From Acidimicrobiia bacterium (GTDB lineage Bacteria > Actinomycetota > Acidimicrobiia > Acidimicrobiales > SZUA-35): a DNA stretch of 54,868 nucleotides. The stretch spans positions 1 to 54,868 of the forward strand of contig JAOTVU010000008.1 of assembly GCA_029863385.1 (NCBI GenBank). The letters run 5' to 3'. The notes below the pieces were generated by a model. The model saw only the letters and a program-made list of their open reading frames with translations, was not told the origin of the DNA and ran no database searches. The translations under genes were made by a program, and so were the position numbers. Positions within the stretch are counted from its first letter, which is position 1; every line of letters starts with the position of its first letter. Positions 9,043 to 18,981 of the stretch are shown here, piece after piece.

Positions 9043-10716
9043 ATGCCGGTGGACGTTCGGTCGGCTGAATCGACGGGGCGCATTGGCAGATGGATCAGGG
9101 GTTTGATGCTGACCTGCCTCGGTGCTGCGGCGATGCTGGTCGTGTCACCGGTCGAGCAGGCGGTGGCCCAGAACGAGGCGGCCAGCGGTGACTGTTCGAG
9201 CGTGGTCTGGACCGAGGACTTCGGCGCCGGGGCCGGCGATGTCGACATCTCGACCACCCGAGGCTCGACGCCCATGCGGTGGAACGGTCCCGATCCGAAG
9301 CGGATCGGGAACGGCGAGTACACGATCACGAGCAACCTGACCGAGGACCATGGGGGCTGGTGGTTCCCCACCTCCCAGGATCACACGCCCGACGACACCG
9401 AGGGCCGGATGATGGTGGTCGACGTCGCCGACCGGCCTCAGGAGATCTATCGCGCCGCCATCGGTGGGCTGAGACCGGGGCAAACGTACTGCGTCAGTGG
9501 CTGGCTGGCCAATGCCAACCGCCATGGCGACGGTCGGCTGCCCAACGTGAGCTTCAACATCTTCGACGGATCCGAGCGGATCGCCGGCTCCGGCAGCGGC
9601 GATCTGCCCAACACCCAGAGTCTCGTCTGGCGGGAGACATCGTTCACCTTCGTGGCCCCGGTCGAGCAGGTGGCGTTGTCCGTGTACGACAACGTGGGCG
9701 AGCGGATAGGGGCCGACCTCGCCATCGATGATCTGACGATCACCACCAACGGGCTGGCGACGCTCACGGTTCGCAGTGTGACGGTGAACGATGAGCCGAC
9801 ACCCGGGACCGCGTCGGCCGCCGACTTCACGGTGACCGTGACTGCCGAGGACGACAGCTCGGTTACGGCCTCCAGCGGCGCCGCCGAGTTGACCGAGACC
9901 GAACTACCGGCCGGGCGCTACACGTTGCGCCAGTCCGGGCCGAGCGGCTACGACGTCGACCTGGCCTGCGAAGGCGCCACCGTGGCCGGCGATCAGGTGG
10001 TGGTGCCGGCCGGCGGCGAGGTGATCTGCACTTTCACCAGCGACGACGTCGACGCCGACCGGGACGGCTACGCCGACGACGCGTCGGTCGACCCCGACCC
10101 GACCAGTACCTGTGTGCCCGATCCGTTCGAGGACCCCGACGACCAGCCGCCCAGCGGCACCAACAACGACTGCGACGGCGACGGGATCGCCAACCTGACC
10201 GAGGGTAAGGACGACCCCGACGGCGACGGCCTGCCCAACTACATCGACACGGACTCCGACGGCGACGGCATCGCCGACGCGGTGGAGGGCGAAACCGACT
10301 CCGACGGCGTCGGCGTGCCCGACTATCTCGACGACGACTCCGACGGCGACGGGATGAGCGACTTGGCCGAGGGGGTGGGCGACGCGGACGGCGACGGGAT
10401 CCTCGACTTTCGAGATGCCGACTCGCAACCGGGTCGGGGCGGGACGTCGACGACGCTGCTCGGCGCGTTCACCGGCGCGTTTCTGCTGCTGGCCGTCGGC
10501 GCCTTCGTCCTGATCGCACGGGATGCCAGAAGGCAGTCGAACGGTGAGCCCTCCTCGCCATCGGTCGGTGATCCGATTCCGGCGCACGAGCTTCCGCCTC
10601 CGCTGGCACCGAGGCCGTCGATGCCGCCGCCACCGGTGAACCGTCGGTCATCCTCGACGTCGCCTCCGACTCCCCCCGACTCAGCAGCCCGTCAATCGCC
10701 GCCCCCAACGGCGTAG
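9043..10716 (+). CDS. Surface-anchored protein with thrombospondin type 3-like calcium repeats
   Basis: About 557 residues. Signal peptide: RIGRWIRG, then a hydrophobic core and cleavage near AVAQ. Next comes a beta-rich domain (about residues 50-240) resembling carbohydrate-binding or DUF642-like modules ([25 protein letters not shown]). A prealbumin-like beta domain follows (about 245-330), then Asp-rich repeats ([26 protein letters not shown]) typical of thrombospondin type 3 calcium-binding segments. A transmembrane helix ([19 protein letters not shown]) and a Pro-rich cytoplasmic tail end the protein. ATG 9043 was preferred because it gives a normal positively charged n-region; ATG 9106 with AGGGG is an alternative. 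Probable adhesin or cell-envelope protein. Confidence 0.7.
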   Translation: MPVDVRSAESTGRIGRWIRGLMLTCLGAAAMLVVSPVEQAVAQNEAASGDCSSVVWTEDFGAGAGDVDISTTRGSTPMRWNGPDPKRIGNGEYTITSNLTEDHGGWWFPTSQDHTPDDTEGRMMVVDVADRPQEIYRAAIGGLRPGQTYCVSGWLANANRHGDGRLPNVSFNIFDGSERIAGSGSGDLPNTQSLVWRETSFTFVAPVEQVALSVYDNVGERIGADLAIDDLTITTNGLATLTVRSVTVNDEPTPGTASAADFTVTVTAEDDSSVTASSGAAELTETELPAGRYTLRQSGPSGYDVDLACEGATVAGDQVVVPAGGEVICTFTSDDVDADRDGYADDASVDPDPTSTCVPDPFEDPDDQPPSGTNNDCDGDGIANLTEGKDDPDGDGLPNYIDTDSDGDGIADAVEGETDSDGVGVPDYLDDDSDGDGMSDLAEGVGDADGDGILDFRDADSQPGRGGTSTTLLGAFTGAFLLLAVGAFVLIARDARRQSNGEPSSPSVGDPIPAHELPPPLAPRPSMPPPPVNRRSSSTSPPTPPDSAARQSPPPTA

Positions 10717-10889
10717 GCGTCGGGACAGCTTTCAAACCCGCTTGCGACGTTCAGCCGGCGATGTTTGCCGAAGGCAACCTCGGGGTGAGCTGCTCCGCAG
10801 CGTGCGACCCCTGATGCGACACCACGTCGTCGGCCATGATGGACCAACGCCTCTACCGCGATACCGCCGTTCGAGGCGATCGTCTGGGT

Positions 10890-12460
10890 ATGAGGACCCG
10901 GAAGTGGTTCGCCACTGCGGGCGTGCTGGCGCTTGCCGTGGCTGCATGCGGCACCTCGACCACGACTGCGCCGTCGACTGCGCCGTCGACGACCGTCGTA
11001 ACCACCACGACGCTGGCGCTCTCCGAACCGGCGGTCTTCCCGACCGACGAGTGGCCCCTCTCGACACCCGAGGAGCAGGGTATGGACTCGGCGATGCTGG
11101 CCGACATGATCGGCCGGGTGGCGTCTGAGCCCGGCATCGACAGCGTGATGGTCGTGCGCAACGGTCACGTCGTGCTGGACGCCGTCAGGTACCCGTTCGG
11201 CGGCGACGACCCCACATCATCCACTCGTGCACGAAGAGTGTTGTCGCCACGCTGATCGGGATCGCCATCGACCATGGCCTGCTCGCCGGGGTCGACGTGC
11301 CGGTCGTGGAGATCCTTGCCGGCGACGCTCCGGACGCCGTCGACGACCGCAGGGCGGCGATGACAGTCGAAGACCTTCTCACGATGTCGACCGGCCTGGA
11401 CTGCCGCGACTCATACCTCTACCGCTGGGAGGGCCTGGCGGAAATGCAGCAGAGCGAGAACTGGACGGCGCATGTCCTGGCTCTGCCCATGCGCGACGAG
11501 CCGGGCACGCAGTTCGAGTACTGCAACGGATCGTCGTTCCTGCTGTCGGCAATCCTGTCGGAGGTCACCGGCATGCCGGCGTCCGACTACGCCGAGCAGG
11601 TGCTGTTCGAGCCGCTCGGGTTCGGTGGGTTCGAGTGGCCTGCGAACTCGAACGGGATCACCATCGGTTGGGGCGAACTGTGGCTGCACCCGGCCGACAT
11701 GGCGAAGCTCGGCTACCTGTACCTGCTGGATGGCGAGTGGGATGGTGCACAGCTCGTGCCGGCGGCCTGGGTCGAGACGGCCACGACCGAGCACATCTCC
11801 GCAGACACACTGGCGAGCGGCTACGGATACCAGTGGTGGATAACCGACGACGGCTATGCCATGGCGTTGGGCTACGGCGGCCAGTACATCATCGTCAGCC
11901 CTGAACACGACCTGGTGATGGTCGTCACCTCGGGCTTGCCCGGGGCGCAGTTCGGACTACCGCAGGAACTTGCCACTCGCTACGTGATCCCCGCCGCCAT
12001 CTCGGACACACCGCTGCCTCCAGATCCGGACGCCCAGGGTCACCTGGCCGATGCGGTGGCGGCCGCCGCCGAGCCGCCCGAAGCCGAGCCGACCACGGTC
12101 CCCGAACGACAGGCGGCCCTCACCGGCTCCCGATGGGAGTTCTCCGCTCCTGAACTCGGCGACGTTCCGTTCGGGTTGCGGTTCGAGCGCGACGCGGCGT
12201 ATCTCACGCTCGGGGTGAACGGCGAACCGGTCGAGATCGCAATCGGACTCGACGGCCGGTACGCGAGGACCGACACGGTGCCTCTGGCACTCCGCGGCAG
12301 ATGGAGCGCCGAGGACACGTTCGCCATCGATTTCCAGATCGTTGGAGGTGTGGAGCGGGGCACGTTCCGGTTGACGTTCGCCGACGACGGCACAGAGGTG
12401 GTCTACTCGGAGTCCACCAACGGCATCTTCGGCCAGACCACAGCGGAGCGCGCTGACTGA
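10890..12460 (+). pseudogene. Serine hydrolase (class C beta-lactamase family) lipoprotein, frameshifted
   Basis: Two adjacent frames together encode one protein. Frame one (10890 to about 11210) has a lipoprotein signal with lipobox LAVAAC, a Thr-rich linker and the family start DEWPLSTPEEQGMDS. Frame two continues with HSCTKSVVATLIG, containing the SxxK nucleophile motif (SCTK), then the YxN motif in FEYCNGSS and the C-terminal active-site strand GYGGQYIIVSP. A C-terminal beta domain follows. The frames join at a CCCC run (11210-11213) where one base appears to be missing. This is either a recent mutation or a sequence error; every catalytic motif is intact in the joined product. The role would be a periplasmic or surface esterase or peptidase. 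Confidence 0.75.
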
Positions 12461-12501
12461 CGACACAGCTGGACCGGGCGGTCGAACCGTTCGAAGCGCT
12501 T

Positions 12502-12810
12502 TCAGCAACCGAGAGCGTAGTTCAGCGCAACGCACACACGCCCAAGGGTGGCCTCGTCCACCGAGCCAACCTGTCGGGTGAGGATCGATTGAGCGACCGT
12601 GTGCAGCCCGTCGCAGTTGATGACAGATTCCCGGTCCAGTCCGAGGGCTGAGTTGTCGATCTCGACCTCGGCTGCCAGCCCCCGTATCGAAGTCGTGATC
12701 TCGGCGACCGTGACAAGGGCTCGGACGTCGAGTACCTCGCTCCGGGTGAGCACGAGCACCGGGCGGCGTTTCCGGCCGACTTCAGCCAGCCACACATCCC
12801 CCCTGTTCAC
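12502..12810 (-). CDS. MazF/PemK-family endoribonuclease toxin
   Basis: A 102-residue type II toxin. MNRGDVWLAEVGRKRRPVLVLT is the signature first strand pair of the MazF fold, with the catalytic Arg in KRRPVLVLTR. The SVINCDGLHTV segment (equivalent to the S-ANCD-LRTI block) and the LGRVCVALNYAL C-terminal helix are also typical. It would cleave single-stranded RNA and halt growth. The start overlaps the antitoxin stop by four bases (ATGA), the normal antitoxin-toxin order. It ends about 40 bp from the convergent serine hydrolase. Confidence 0.88.
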   Translation of the reverse strand: MNRGDVWLAEVGRKRRPVLVLTRSEVLDVRALVTVAEITTSIRGLAAEVEIDNSALGLDRESVINCDGLHTVAQSILTRQVGSVDEATLGRVCVALNYALGC

Positions 12811-13013
12811 TCGTCACCCCAGGCTTCGGCCTCACCCCAGAACTCATCCACCCGCTCGGGCTTTGCCTGATACGCAGCACGATCAGCATCGGCCAAGGCG
12901 GCGCGCACTGCGGCCGCCACACCTTCGCGGGCCGCAGCCGAGATGTTCACGCCCAGCCGACGCGCCTGATCTGCGAGCGAGTCGTCCAACGTAAAGGTGG
13001 TGCGAGTTGTCAT
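12807..13013 (-). CDS. Ribbon-helix-helix/CcdA-like antitoxin
   Basis: A 68-residue protein: MTTRTTFTLDDSLADQARRL, then GVNISAAAREGVAAAV. This is an N-terminal ribbon-helix-helix DNA-binding region followed by a C-terminal tail AKPERVDEFWGEAEAWGDE that would wrap the toxin. The start at 13013 was chosen over an upstream in-frame ATG because it opens the conserved strand and sits on the inverted repeat. It overlaps the toxin gene. It should neutralise the MazF-like partner and repress the pair. Confidence 0.85.
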   Translation of the reverse strand: MTTRTTFTLDDSLADQARRLGVNISAAAREGVAAAVRAALADADRAAYQAKPERVDEFWGEAEAWGDE

Positions 13014-13028
13014 AGCAATGAATGCTAT
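13012..13028. promoter_or_regulatory. Inverted repeat overlapping the antitoxin start codon
   Basis: ATAGCA-ATGAA-TGCTAT has perfect 6-base arms and includes the antitoxin ATG on the minus strand. It is a probable operator for autoregulation by the antitoxin. The absence of a Shine-Dalgarno hints at a leaderless or near-leaderless transcript. Confidence 0.5.
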
Positions 13029-13183
13029 CACATTTCACCATCACCCAAGGCAGACCCATCACCGATCACGCCCCAACAGCGGTCCGCTCGAGCCTTTCCA
13101 AGCGAATTCCAAGCGGGGCGTAGTAGAACCGGAGTCGGGCTCGGCCCCTGCTCGTGTCCCAGAACATCTGGAAGGAGATGGAA

Positions 13184-13777
13184 GTGAACGTTGCACACTG
13201 CCCCAACCATCGTCACAAGGTCCGCATATCGCTGATGGCAGTCGTGACCGCCGTCGCAGGACTGATGCTGGCGACAATGGTGAGCATCAATCCCGTCGAC
13301 GCCAACCAGAGCGACCTGGCCGAGGTCCGTCGGGCAACGGCCAAGTACCACGACCTGGAAACAGCCCTGGCCGACGGCTATCAGCTTGGCTATCGAGGCA
13401 TCATCACGGGATGTATCGAGCATCCGGCCAATGGAGCCATGGGTTATCACTACTTCAACTGGGACCTGATCGATGAACCCGGCGTGCACCCGCTCGAACC
13501 GGAGGGTCTGGTCTACATACCCAAACCCAACGGCGATGTCAGACTGGCCGCGGTCGAGTGGGTGGATCCGGAGGAACGCGACGACAGGCCGGGCGTCACC
13601 TCAGGAGCGGTCTTGTTCGGCGGCCAGCTCGAGCTGCACATTCTGAACCCGGCATTGGGCTGGTACATCGGCCACGCCTGGATCTGGGACCCGAATCCAT
13701 CGGGCATGTTCAGCGACTGGAACCCCGATGTGGTCTGTCCGGAGGGGTCGGGAGCGCCGCCGCCGACAAACCCCTGA
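13184..13777 (+). CDS. Secreted protein of an uncharacterised actinobacterial family
   Basis: About 197 residues. The GTG at 13184 has AGGAG six bases upstream; the ATG at 13178 is too close to it. The signal peptide has HRHKVR followed by a hydrophobic core (SLMAVVTAVAGLMLATMV) and cleavage near VDAN. The mature part starts RRATAKYHDLETALADGYQ and contains CIEHPANGAMGYHYFN and LVYIPKPNGDVRLAAVEW. I recognise this pattern from secreted proteins of unknown function in actinobacteria; His and Cys positions suggest metal binding but this is unproven. It is followed closely by the SARP regulator gene. Confidence 0.6.
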   Translation: MNVAHCPNHRHKVRISLMAVVTAVAGLMLATMVSINPVDANQSDLAEVRRATAKYHDLETALADGYQLGYRGIITGCIEHPANGAMGYHYFNWDLIDEPGVHPLEPEGLVYIPKPNGDVRLAAVEWVDPEERDDRPGVTSGAVLFGGQLELHILNPALGWYIGHAWIWDPNPSGMFSDWNPDVVCPEGSGAPPPTNP

Positions 13778-13841
13778 GCGGCTCCGATCCATGGTCCGCA
13801 CAAGGCGGTGTGTCCTATGATCGAGTCATGAGGGTCGGGGC

Positions 13842-16800
13842 ATGAAGGTCGGGGTTCTCGGGCCCCTCCTTGTCACCGCTGGAGGGAAGCAACTGCCGCT
13901 TGGTGGCCCGAAGCAACGGGCGGTTCTCGCCCTGCTCGTGGCGCGGCCTGGCACGGTTGTCTCGGTGGCAACGATAATCGACGGTGTCTGGGGCGACAGC
14001 GCCCCGGGCGCCGTCGAATCGTCATTGCAGTCCTACGTGTCGCACCTTCGATCCGATGCCGGCCTCGCCATCGAACGGGTGGGCGACGGCTATCGCCTCG
14101 ACCTGGGTGAATCCGCGACGATCGACGCCCTGGAGTTCGAGCGCAGCGTGGACCGGGCCAACGACCTACTCGACGGAGATCCCGAAGGTGCCGACATCGC
14201 CCTGCGGGGCGCCTTGGCGCTGTGGCGCGGTCGCCCCTACAGCGACCTACCCGCCATGTCGGCCCTCGGGCCGGAGGTCGCCCGTCTCGAAAACCTCCAC
14301 CGGTCGGCCCGCGAGCTCTCGGTTGACGTCAGCCTGGCTCTGGGCGACAACGAGGCCGCCATCCGAACAATCGACGAGCTGACGGCCGAGGACCCCTTCC
14401 GGGAGTCGCTGCGCAGCAAGCACATGATTGCGCTCTACCGCCTGGGCAGACAGGCGGCCGCCCTCTCCGTATACCAGACGGTGCGCCGGCAGCTCATCGA
14501 CGAGTTCGGGATCGAGCCAGGACCGGACTTGCAGGCTGTCGAGCACCAGATTCTGGTTCACGACCCCGCACTGCGACACAACGGCTCGGGCACAAGGGGG
14601 TCGGCGCCGGCGAGGAATCCGTACAAGGGAGCCGCGGCGTTCACCGAACGAGACGCCACGGACTTCTTCGGCCGCGACACCGAGGTCGCCCAGCTGGTCG
14701 GACTGGTATCCCATCATCGTTTGACGTTGCTGGTCGGCCCATCCGGGTCCGGCAAGTCATCGCTGGCTCGCGCCGGGCTGCTACCGGCATTTAGCTCGCA
14801 CGCCAGGAGCGACACGTCCACTTGGGCCACGCAGGTGATCCGTCCTGGGCGGCAACCGGTTGCCGCCCTCAACCACGCTCTTTCGAGCGTCGAGACTGCG
14901 ACGGCCGACGAACGGCTCGTGATCATCGACCAGTTCGAGGAGATCTACTCGCTGGTCGGTTCGTCCGACCGTAGGCAGTTCATCGACCTGGTGCTCTCCG
15001 TCGACCACTCGGGAGCCGGTGACCGGCACAACGGTGATCGACCCGACGTCGAGACGCGGATCCTCCTCGCTCTGCGTGCCGACTTCTTTCACCTGCCCCT
15101 GTTGGACGGCCGGCTCGGGCCCCGCCTTCGTCCGGCGACAATGGCGCTGTCGGTTCCTTCGGCTGCCGATCTGGCCCGAGCCGTCGAGGGTCCGGCGGGC
15201 AACGTCGGACTGGTCATCGACCCGACGGTGACGGCTCAGATCGTCGCCGACGTCGAAGGGCAGGCCGCAGCCCTGCCGTTGTTGCAGTTCACCCTGACCG
15301 AGCTCGCCCAGTCCGCCGACGACGGTCGTATCGATCTTGCCTCCTATCGACGCCACGGCGGGGTGCTCGGCGCAATCGGCCAACGGGCGGCGGCGGTCTA
15401 CAACGAACTCGACGAGCAGTCCCAGCAGGCCGCCCGAAGTATCTTCTTGAATCTCGTCACGGTGGTCGACGAGAACACCGTTGTCCGGCGACCGGTTCGG
15501 CGGACCGATCTCGAGCTTCTCGACATCCCCGACGACATCCTCAACAAGGTGCTCAACCGATTCGGAGGAGTCCGTCTGCTGGCCTTCGACCATGACCCGA
15601 CCACCGGGGCCGCCACGGTCGAAGTGTCACACGAAGCCGTCCTGCAGGAGTGGAGCCAGTTGGCCGGGTGGATCGACGATCGACGTCAGAATCTGGTTGT
15701 TCGACGTCGGTTCCAGACAGCGTTCGACGAATGGGTGGATTCCAGCCAAGCCGACGACTTCCTGCCCGATCGGACCCGGCTCAGCCAGTTCCGGGAGTGG
15801 GCTTCCGATCCCGACAACGCGCTGACACCGGGCGAGCGAACCTTCCTGGAACGGGCCGTCGAGCGTTTCGACCACCTGGAGCACCGCCGACGCGGCCGCC
15901 GTCGCCTCCTCACCGGGTCGTCGGTGGTCGTCGCCGTCGTCATGTCGGTCCTGGCGCTGCTCGCCGCGGTCAGCTCCCGGGATGCCAGTCGTCAGAGCGA
16001 TCTGGCCACGGCCCGGGCGTTGACATCGGACGCAGAGGCCAACATTGCCGTGGATCCGGAGTTGGCCATCATGTTGGCGGCGGAGGCCGTCTCCCTGCAC
16101 GACGACCCGTCGCAGGTTCCGAGTCAGGTGACCGATGTACTCCGCCGGGCTCTGGCCGCCAACAAAGTCATGGGGCAGCTTCCCGGTGGACAGATCCTTG
16201 CCGTCGACCTGTCGGGCGAGCACCTCTACACGAGGGGCGACAATCCGGGCGAGTTGGCGGTCTGGGATCCGATGACGCAGCAGGAACTGGCCGCCATCCC
16301 CGTGGCCGTAGGTGGTGAGACCGGTGCTCAGGTGGTGGCTGTCGACACCGTGGGTTCAAACGAGCTGGTGGTGCGCCTGGACCACGAGGATCAGGTCAAG
16401 ATCATGACCGTGAATCTGCAATGGGACGGGGAGGAGCTGGCGCACTACACGTTCGATGAGCGCCTCGATCTTTCGCTGGAGGACAATGATGCGATCGGGA
16501 CTGTTGTCAGCCCCGACGGCCGGCTGTTGGCCACCACCGCCTTCAGGCTGCCCGACTCGGATCCTCGCGTGATCAAGGTCTGGGATCTCGAGAACCGGGA
16601 TCTTCTCTACACCCTTGACAGCGTGCGATCGGAGTTTCCTGCCTTCTCGCCCGACAGTCGGTTGCTGGCCCTATCCCGGTTGATATCCGACCCCGACCCG
16701 ACCTCGCCGCTCGAAGCGGCTGTCGTCGATGCGACCACCGGTGAGGACGAGTTCGTACTTTCCAATCTGTCGATCGAGCCGTGGGGCTTCTCCTTCTCGC

Positions 16801-18104
16801 CCGACCAGACACAGCTTGCCTACGCCAACCCCAATCAGGTTGGTGTTGCGGATCTGACCTCGAGACAAGAGGTCTGGTCTCAATCCGAGGTGAGCCGGAC
16901 CCTCGTTCCGCTGTGGTCCCCCGACGGTGAGGTCATCACCGCCGGCAACGAAGGCGTGATGGCCCGTATCTCGGTGACCGACGGTTCACTGCTCGAACCC
17001 GTGCTCGGCGACCGTGGTCTCGTCCACGACTACGAGTACGTCGCCGGAACCGACCTCCTGGCCATCGCCGGCACGGACAGGGTGACCCTGATCGACACTT
17101 CATCGCGTCCCAGAAGCGAGATCGCCGGCTTCGCCAGTCCGATGCCGACCACCTGGTCCTTGGCGTTCGACAGTACGGGCGAGGTGCTCCTGCAGACCTT
17201 CACCGACGACTACGTCGTTCAAGCGATCGACGATGAAGAAGTCGTCGTGGGCGGGCAGTGGAGCAACGCCCCGAACTTCTGGCAGTATCCGGTCATCAAC
17301 CGCGACGGGTCGTTCTTTGCCGGGTACCTCGGCGATGAGAACCGTCTGTGGGCCACGCCGGACATGGACGTCACGTATCGGTCGCCGGCCGAGTGGTCCA
17401 TCCGGGCGATTTCGGGCGACGGCGGCCTGGTGGCTCTCAGTCGGGAGGGCGAACCATCCCGCCTGGTCGATACGGACACCGGCCAAATTCTCCATGAACT
17501 CGACGTCGGGCCGTACCTGCACATCGGCTTCTTCACCGAGGACGGCCGCCACCTGTTCACCACGAACAACACTGGGCAACAGCCCTACTGGAGGATCTGG
17601 GACACGCAGAATGGTCAGCTGGTCAACAGCTTCGCTCCACCCGACAACGAAAGTGGTGTTGCGTTCAGCCCGACTTTTGATGGACGTCACCTCGTTACGG
17701 GATCGGCCAACGGCACCGTGATGGTCTACGACCTCAGTGCGCTCCTGAACGGATCGGACCTGGACGATGCACTGATCCGCCGGATCGAGGCTCACGATCA
17801 ATTCATCGTTCAGATCTCGGTCAGCGTCGACGACAGGCTCATAGTCACCAATGCCTGGGACGAACCGGCAAAGCTCTGGGAACTGGAAACGGGCAGGAAA
17901 GTGGCAGAGTTCGGCGGGACCGGACAGATCACCAGCGTCGCCTTTCACCCGACCGAGCCCCACATCTACCTCCACGACAACGGCCACGTATCGGTCCATA
18001 CGTTCGACACGGCCGAGTTGGTCAGGATCGCAGTGAGCACGGTGACGCGCACGATGACCGAGGAGGAGTGCGAACAGTACTTCGGCCGGCCGTGTCACTC
18101 GTGA
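13842..18104 (+). CDS. SARP/BTAD transcriptional regulator fused to nSTAND NTPase and WD40-like propeller
   Basis: A 1420-residue multidomain regulator. Residues 1-95: OmpR-type winged helix of SARP proteins (KQRAVLALLVARPGTVVS, SSLQSYVSHLR). Residues 95-245: BTAD TPR-like domain. Residues about 265-650: nSTAND1-type NTPase with P-loop GPSGSGKSS (about 298-306) and Walker B VIIDQFEE (about 360). Residues about 688-707: a transmembrane helix (SSVVVAVVMSVLALLAA). Residues 765-1420: repeated beta-propeller blades (FSPDSRLLALS, WDLENRDLLYTL). Known relatives act as signal-responsive activators or STAND switches. The membrane helix would place the propeller outside the cytoplasm and the DNA-binding end inside. 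Target genes cannot be named. Confidence 0.85.
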   Translation: MKVGVLGPLLVTAGGKQLPLGGPKQRAVLALLVARPGTVVSVATIIDGVWGDSAPGAVESSLQSYVSHLRSDAGLAIERVGDGYRLDLGESATIDALEFERSVDRANDLLDGDPEGADIALRGALALWRGRPYSDLPAMSALGPEVARLENLHRSARELSVDVSLALGDNEAAIRTIDELTAEDPFRESLRSKHMIALYRLGRQAAALSVYQTVRRQLIDEFGIEPGPDLQAVEHQILVHDPALRHNGSGTRGSAPARNPYKGAAAFTERDATDFFGRDTEVAQLVGLVSHHRLTLLVGPSGSGKSSLARAGLLPAFSSHARSDTSTWATQVIRPGRQPVAALNHALSSVETATADERLVIIDQFEEIYSLVGSSDRRQFIDLVLSVDHSGAGDRHNGDRPDVETRILLALRADFFHLPLLDGRLGPRLRPATMALSVPSAADLARAVEGPAGNVGLVIDPTVTAQIVADVEGQAAALPLLQFTLTELAQSADDGRIDLASYRRHGGVLGAIGQRAAAVYNELDEQSQQAARSIFLNLVTVVDENTVVRRPVRRTDLELLDIPDDILNKVLNRFGGVRLLAFDHDPTTGAATVEVSHEAVLQEWSQLAGWIDDRRQNLVVRRRFQTAFDEWVDSSQADDFLPDRTRLSQFREWASDPDNALTPGERTFLERAVERFDHLEHRRRGRRRLLTGSSVVVAVVMSVLALLAAVSSRDASRQSDLATARALTSDAEANIAVDPELAIMLAAEAVSLHDDPSQVPSQVTDVLRRALAANKVMGQLPGGQILAVDLSGEHLYTRGDNPGELAVWDPMTQQELAAIPVAVGGETGAQVVAVDTVGSNELVVRLDHEDQVKIMTVNLQWDGEELAHYTFDERLDLSLEDNDAIGTVVSPDGRLLATTAFRLPDSDPRVIKVWDLENRDLLYTLDSVRSEFPAFSPDSRLLALSRLISDPDPTSPLEAAVVDATTGEDEFVLSNLSIEPWGFSFSPDQTQLAYANPNQVGVADLTSRQEVWSQSEVSRTLVPLWSPDGEVITAGNEGVMARISVTDGSLLEPVLGDRGLVHDYEYVAGTDLLAIAGTDRVTLIDTSSRPRSEIAGFASPMPTTWSLAFDSTGEVLLQTFTDDYVVQAIDDEEVVVGGQWSNAPNFWQYPVINRDGSFFAGYLGDENRLWATPDMDVTYRSPAEWSIRAISGDGGLVALSREGEPSRLVDTDTGQILHELDVGPYLHIGFFTEDGRHLFTTNNTGQQPYWRIWDTQNGQLVNSFAPPDNESGVAFSPTFDGRHLVTGSANGTVMVYDLSALLNGSDLDDALIRRIEAHDQFIVQISVSVDDRLIVTNAWDEPAKLWELETGRKVAEFGGTGQITSVAFHPTEPHIYLHDNGHVSVHTFDTAELVRIAVSTVTRTMTEEECEQYFGRPCHS

Positions 18105-18499
18105 CGCAACCCCGTTGGGACAGCGTTCGAGCACCCGTTCGATGCCCGTGGTCTGGCCGAGCCCGGCCACGGCGGCCCCATCGAGGCAATCACGAGCGAC
18201 GAGGCTCCGGTTTCGGCGAGAACCCACTCGGCCGGCACGGCGTTGACCAAGACCCACTGCCGCCGCGAACCGCGTACGGGCGGTGTCGCCGGCCCCGACG
18301 GCGACGCCGTCCTCGCCGATGTCGAACGTCAACTCGACATCCGGCATCGCTCCGCCCCCGCGCCGACACGCCGGCGCGAACACAGTCGTGGCGCCATCGA
18401 CGCAGCCGAGGGTATTCGGGTCCCGGCTGCGACCGCCACCCGACGTCGGTGGCGTGCGGCCTGTACTATCGGGTCCCGCTCACCAACAGGAGATCATCG
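18105..18499. other. 395-bp stretch without a convincing gene
   Basis: Both strands were read. Short open stretches exist on the minus strand, but they lack start sites and family features. The last 20 bases hold an AGGAG ribosome binding site for the next gene. It may contain decayed coding sequence. Confidence 0.4.
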
Positions 18500-18787
18500 A
18501 TGGCAAAGGGATACCTCGTCGCCCACATCCGGGTCGACGACGCGGAAGCGTTCAAGCAGTTCGGGCCGATGTCGGGCGCGGCGATCCAAGAACATGGAGG
18601 ACGCGTGCTGGTCCGCAGCCCATCGGGCGAGGTGCAGGAAGGGTCGATGAAGCCACTGACGATCGTGGTCGAGTTCGACGATCTCGAGACGGCCCGACAC
18701 TTCTATCACTCCGACGCCTACACCGAGGCTCGGCAGCTGCGCGAGGCGTGTTCGGAGACCGATCTCATCCTCCTCGAAGGTCTCTGA
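18500..18787 (+). CDS. DUF1330 family protein
   Basis: A 95-residue single-domain protein of the DUF1330 family, a dimeric alpha/beta barrel fold. The pattern GYLVAHIRVDDAEAFKQF, GGRVLVRS, TIVVEFDDLETARHFYHS and YTEARQLRE is diagnostic. The function of the family is not established. It begins at ATG 18500 with AGGAG upstream. It stands alone between the SARP regulator and the scar region. Confidence 0.88.
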   Translation: MAKGYLVAHIRVDDAEAFKQFGPMSGAAIQEHGGRVLVRSPSGEVQEGSMKPLTIVVEFDDLETARHFYHSDAYTEARQLREACSETDLILLEGL

Positions 18788-18839
18788 CGGTCCCGTTGCC
18801 TGGGGCCCGTCCGATCGTCGGCGCAGCGATTCCAGTCAA

Positions 18840-18868
18840 GCGCTGAAGGACGCGAACCCCCGACTTTC
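18840..18868 (-). repeat. Degenerate tRNA 3'-end remnant
   Basis: This 29-base stretch matches 26 of 29 bases of the T-arm and acceptor region of tRNA-Val at 23946-24019. No anticodon arm or 5' half follows. It is probably an old integration scar, or a coincidental T-loop match extended by decay. Confidence 0.45.
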
Positions 18869-18981
18869 GTCGGACCTCGATCAGCGTCGAGACTCCGACC
18901 CGGGACCGAGATCAACCGGCTCCCGGGCGCTTCGACCTCCTGCGAGGTCGACCGCCTGCGAACCAGCTGACCGATTCGGAC

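Noticed and set aside
11210..11213. Programmed ribosomal frameshift in the serine hydrolase
   Set aside because: A CCCC run without a slippery heptamer or visible downstream structure; a missing base is simpler.
18105..18499. Possible minus-strand gene in the gap after the SARP regulator
   Set aside because: The open stretch overlaps the 3' end of the regulator gene, lacks family features, and shows no start site.
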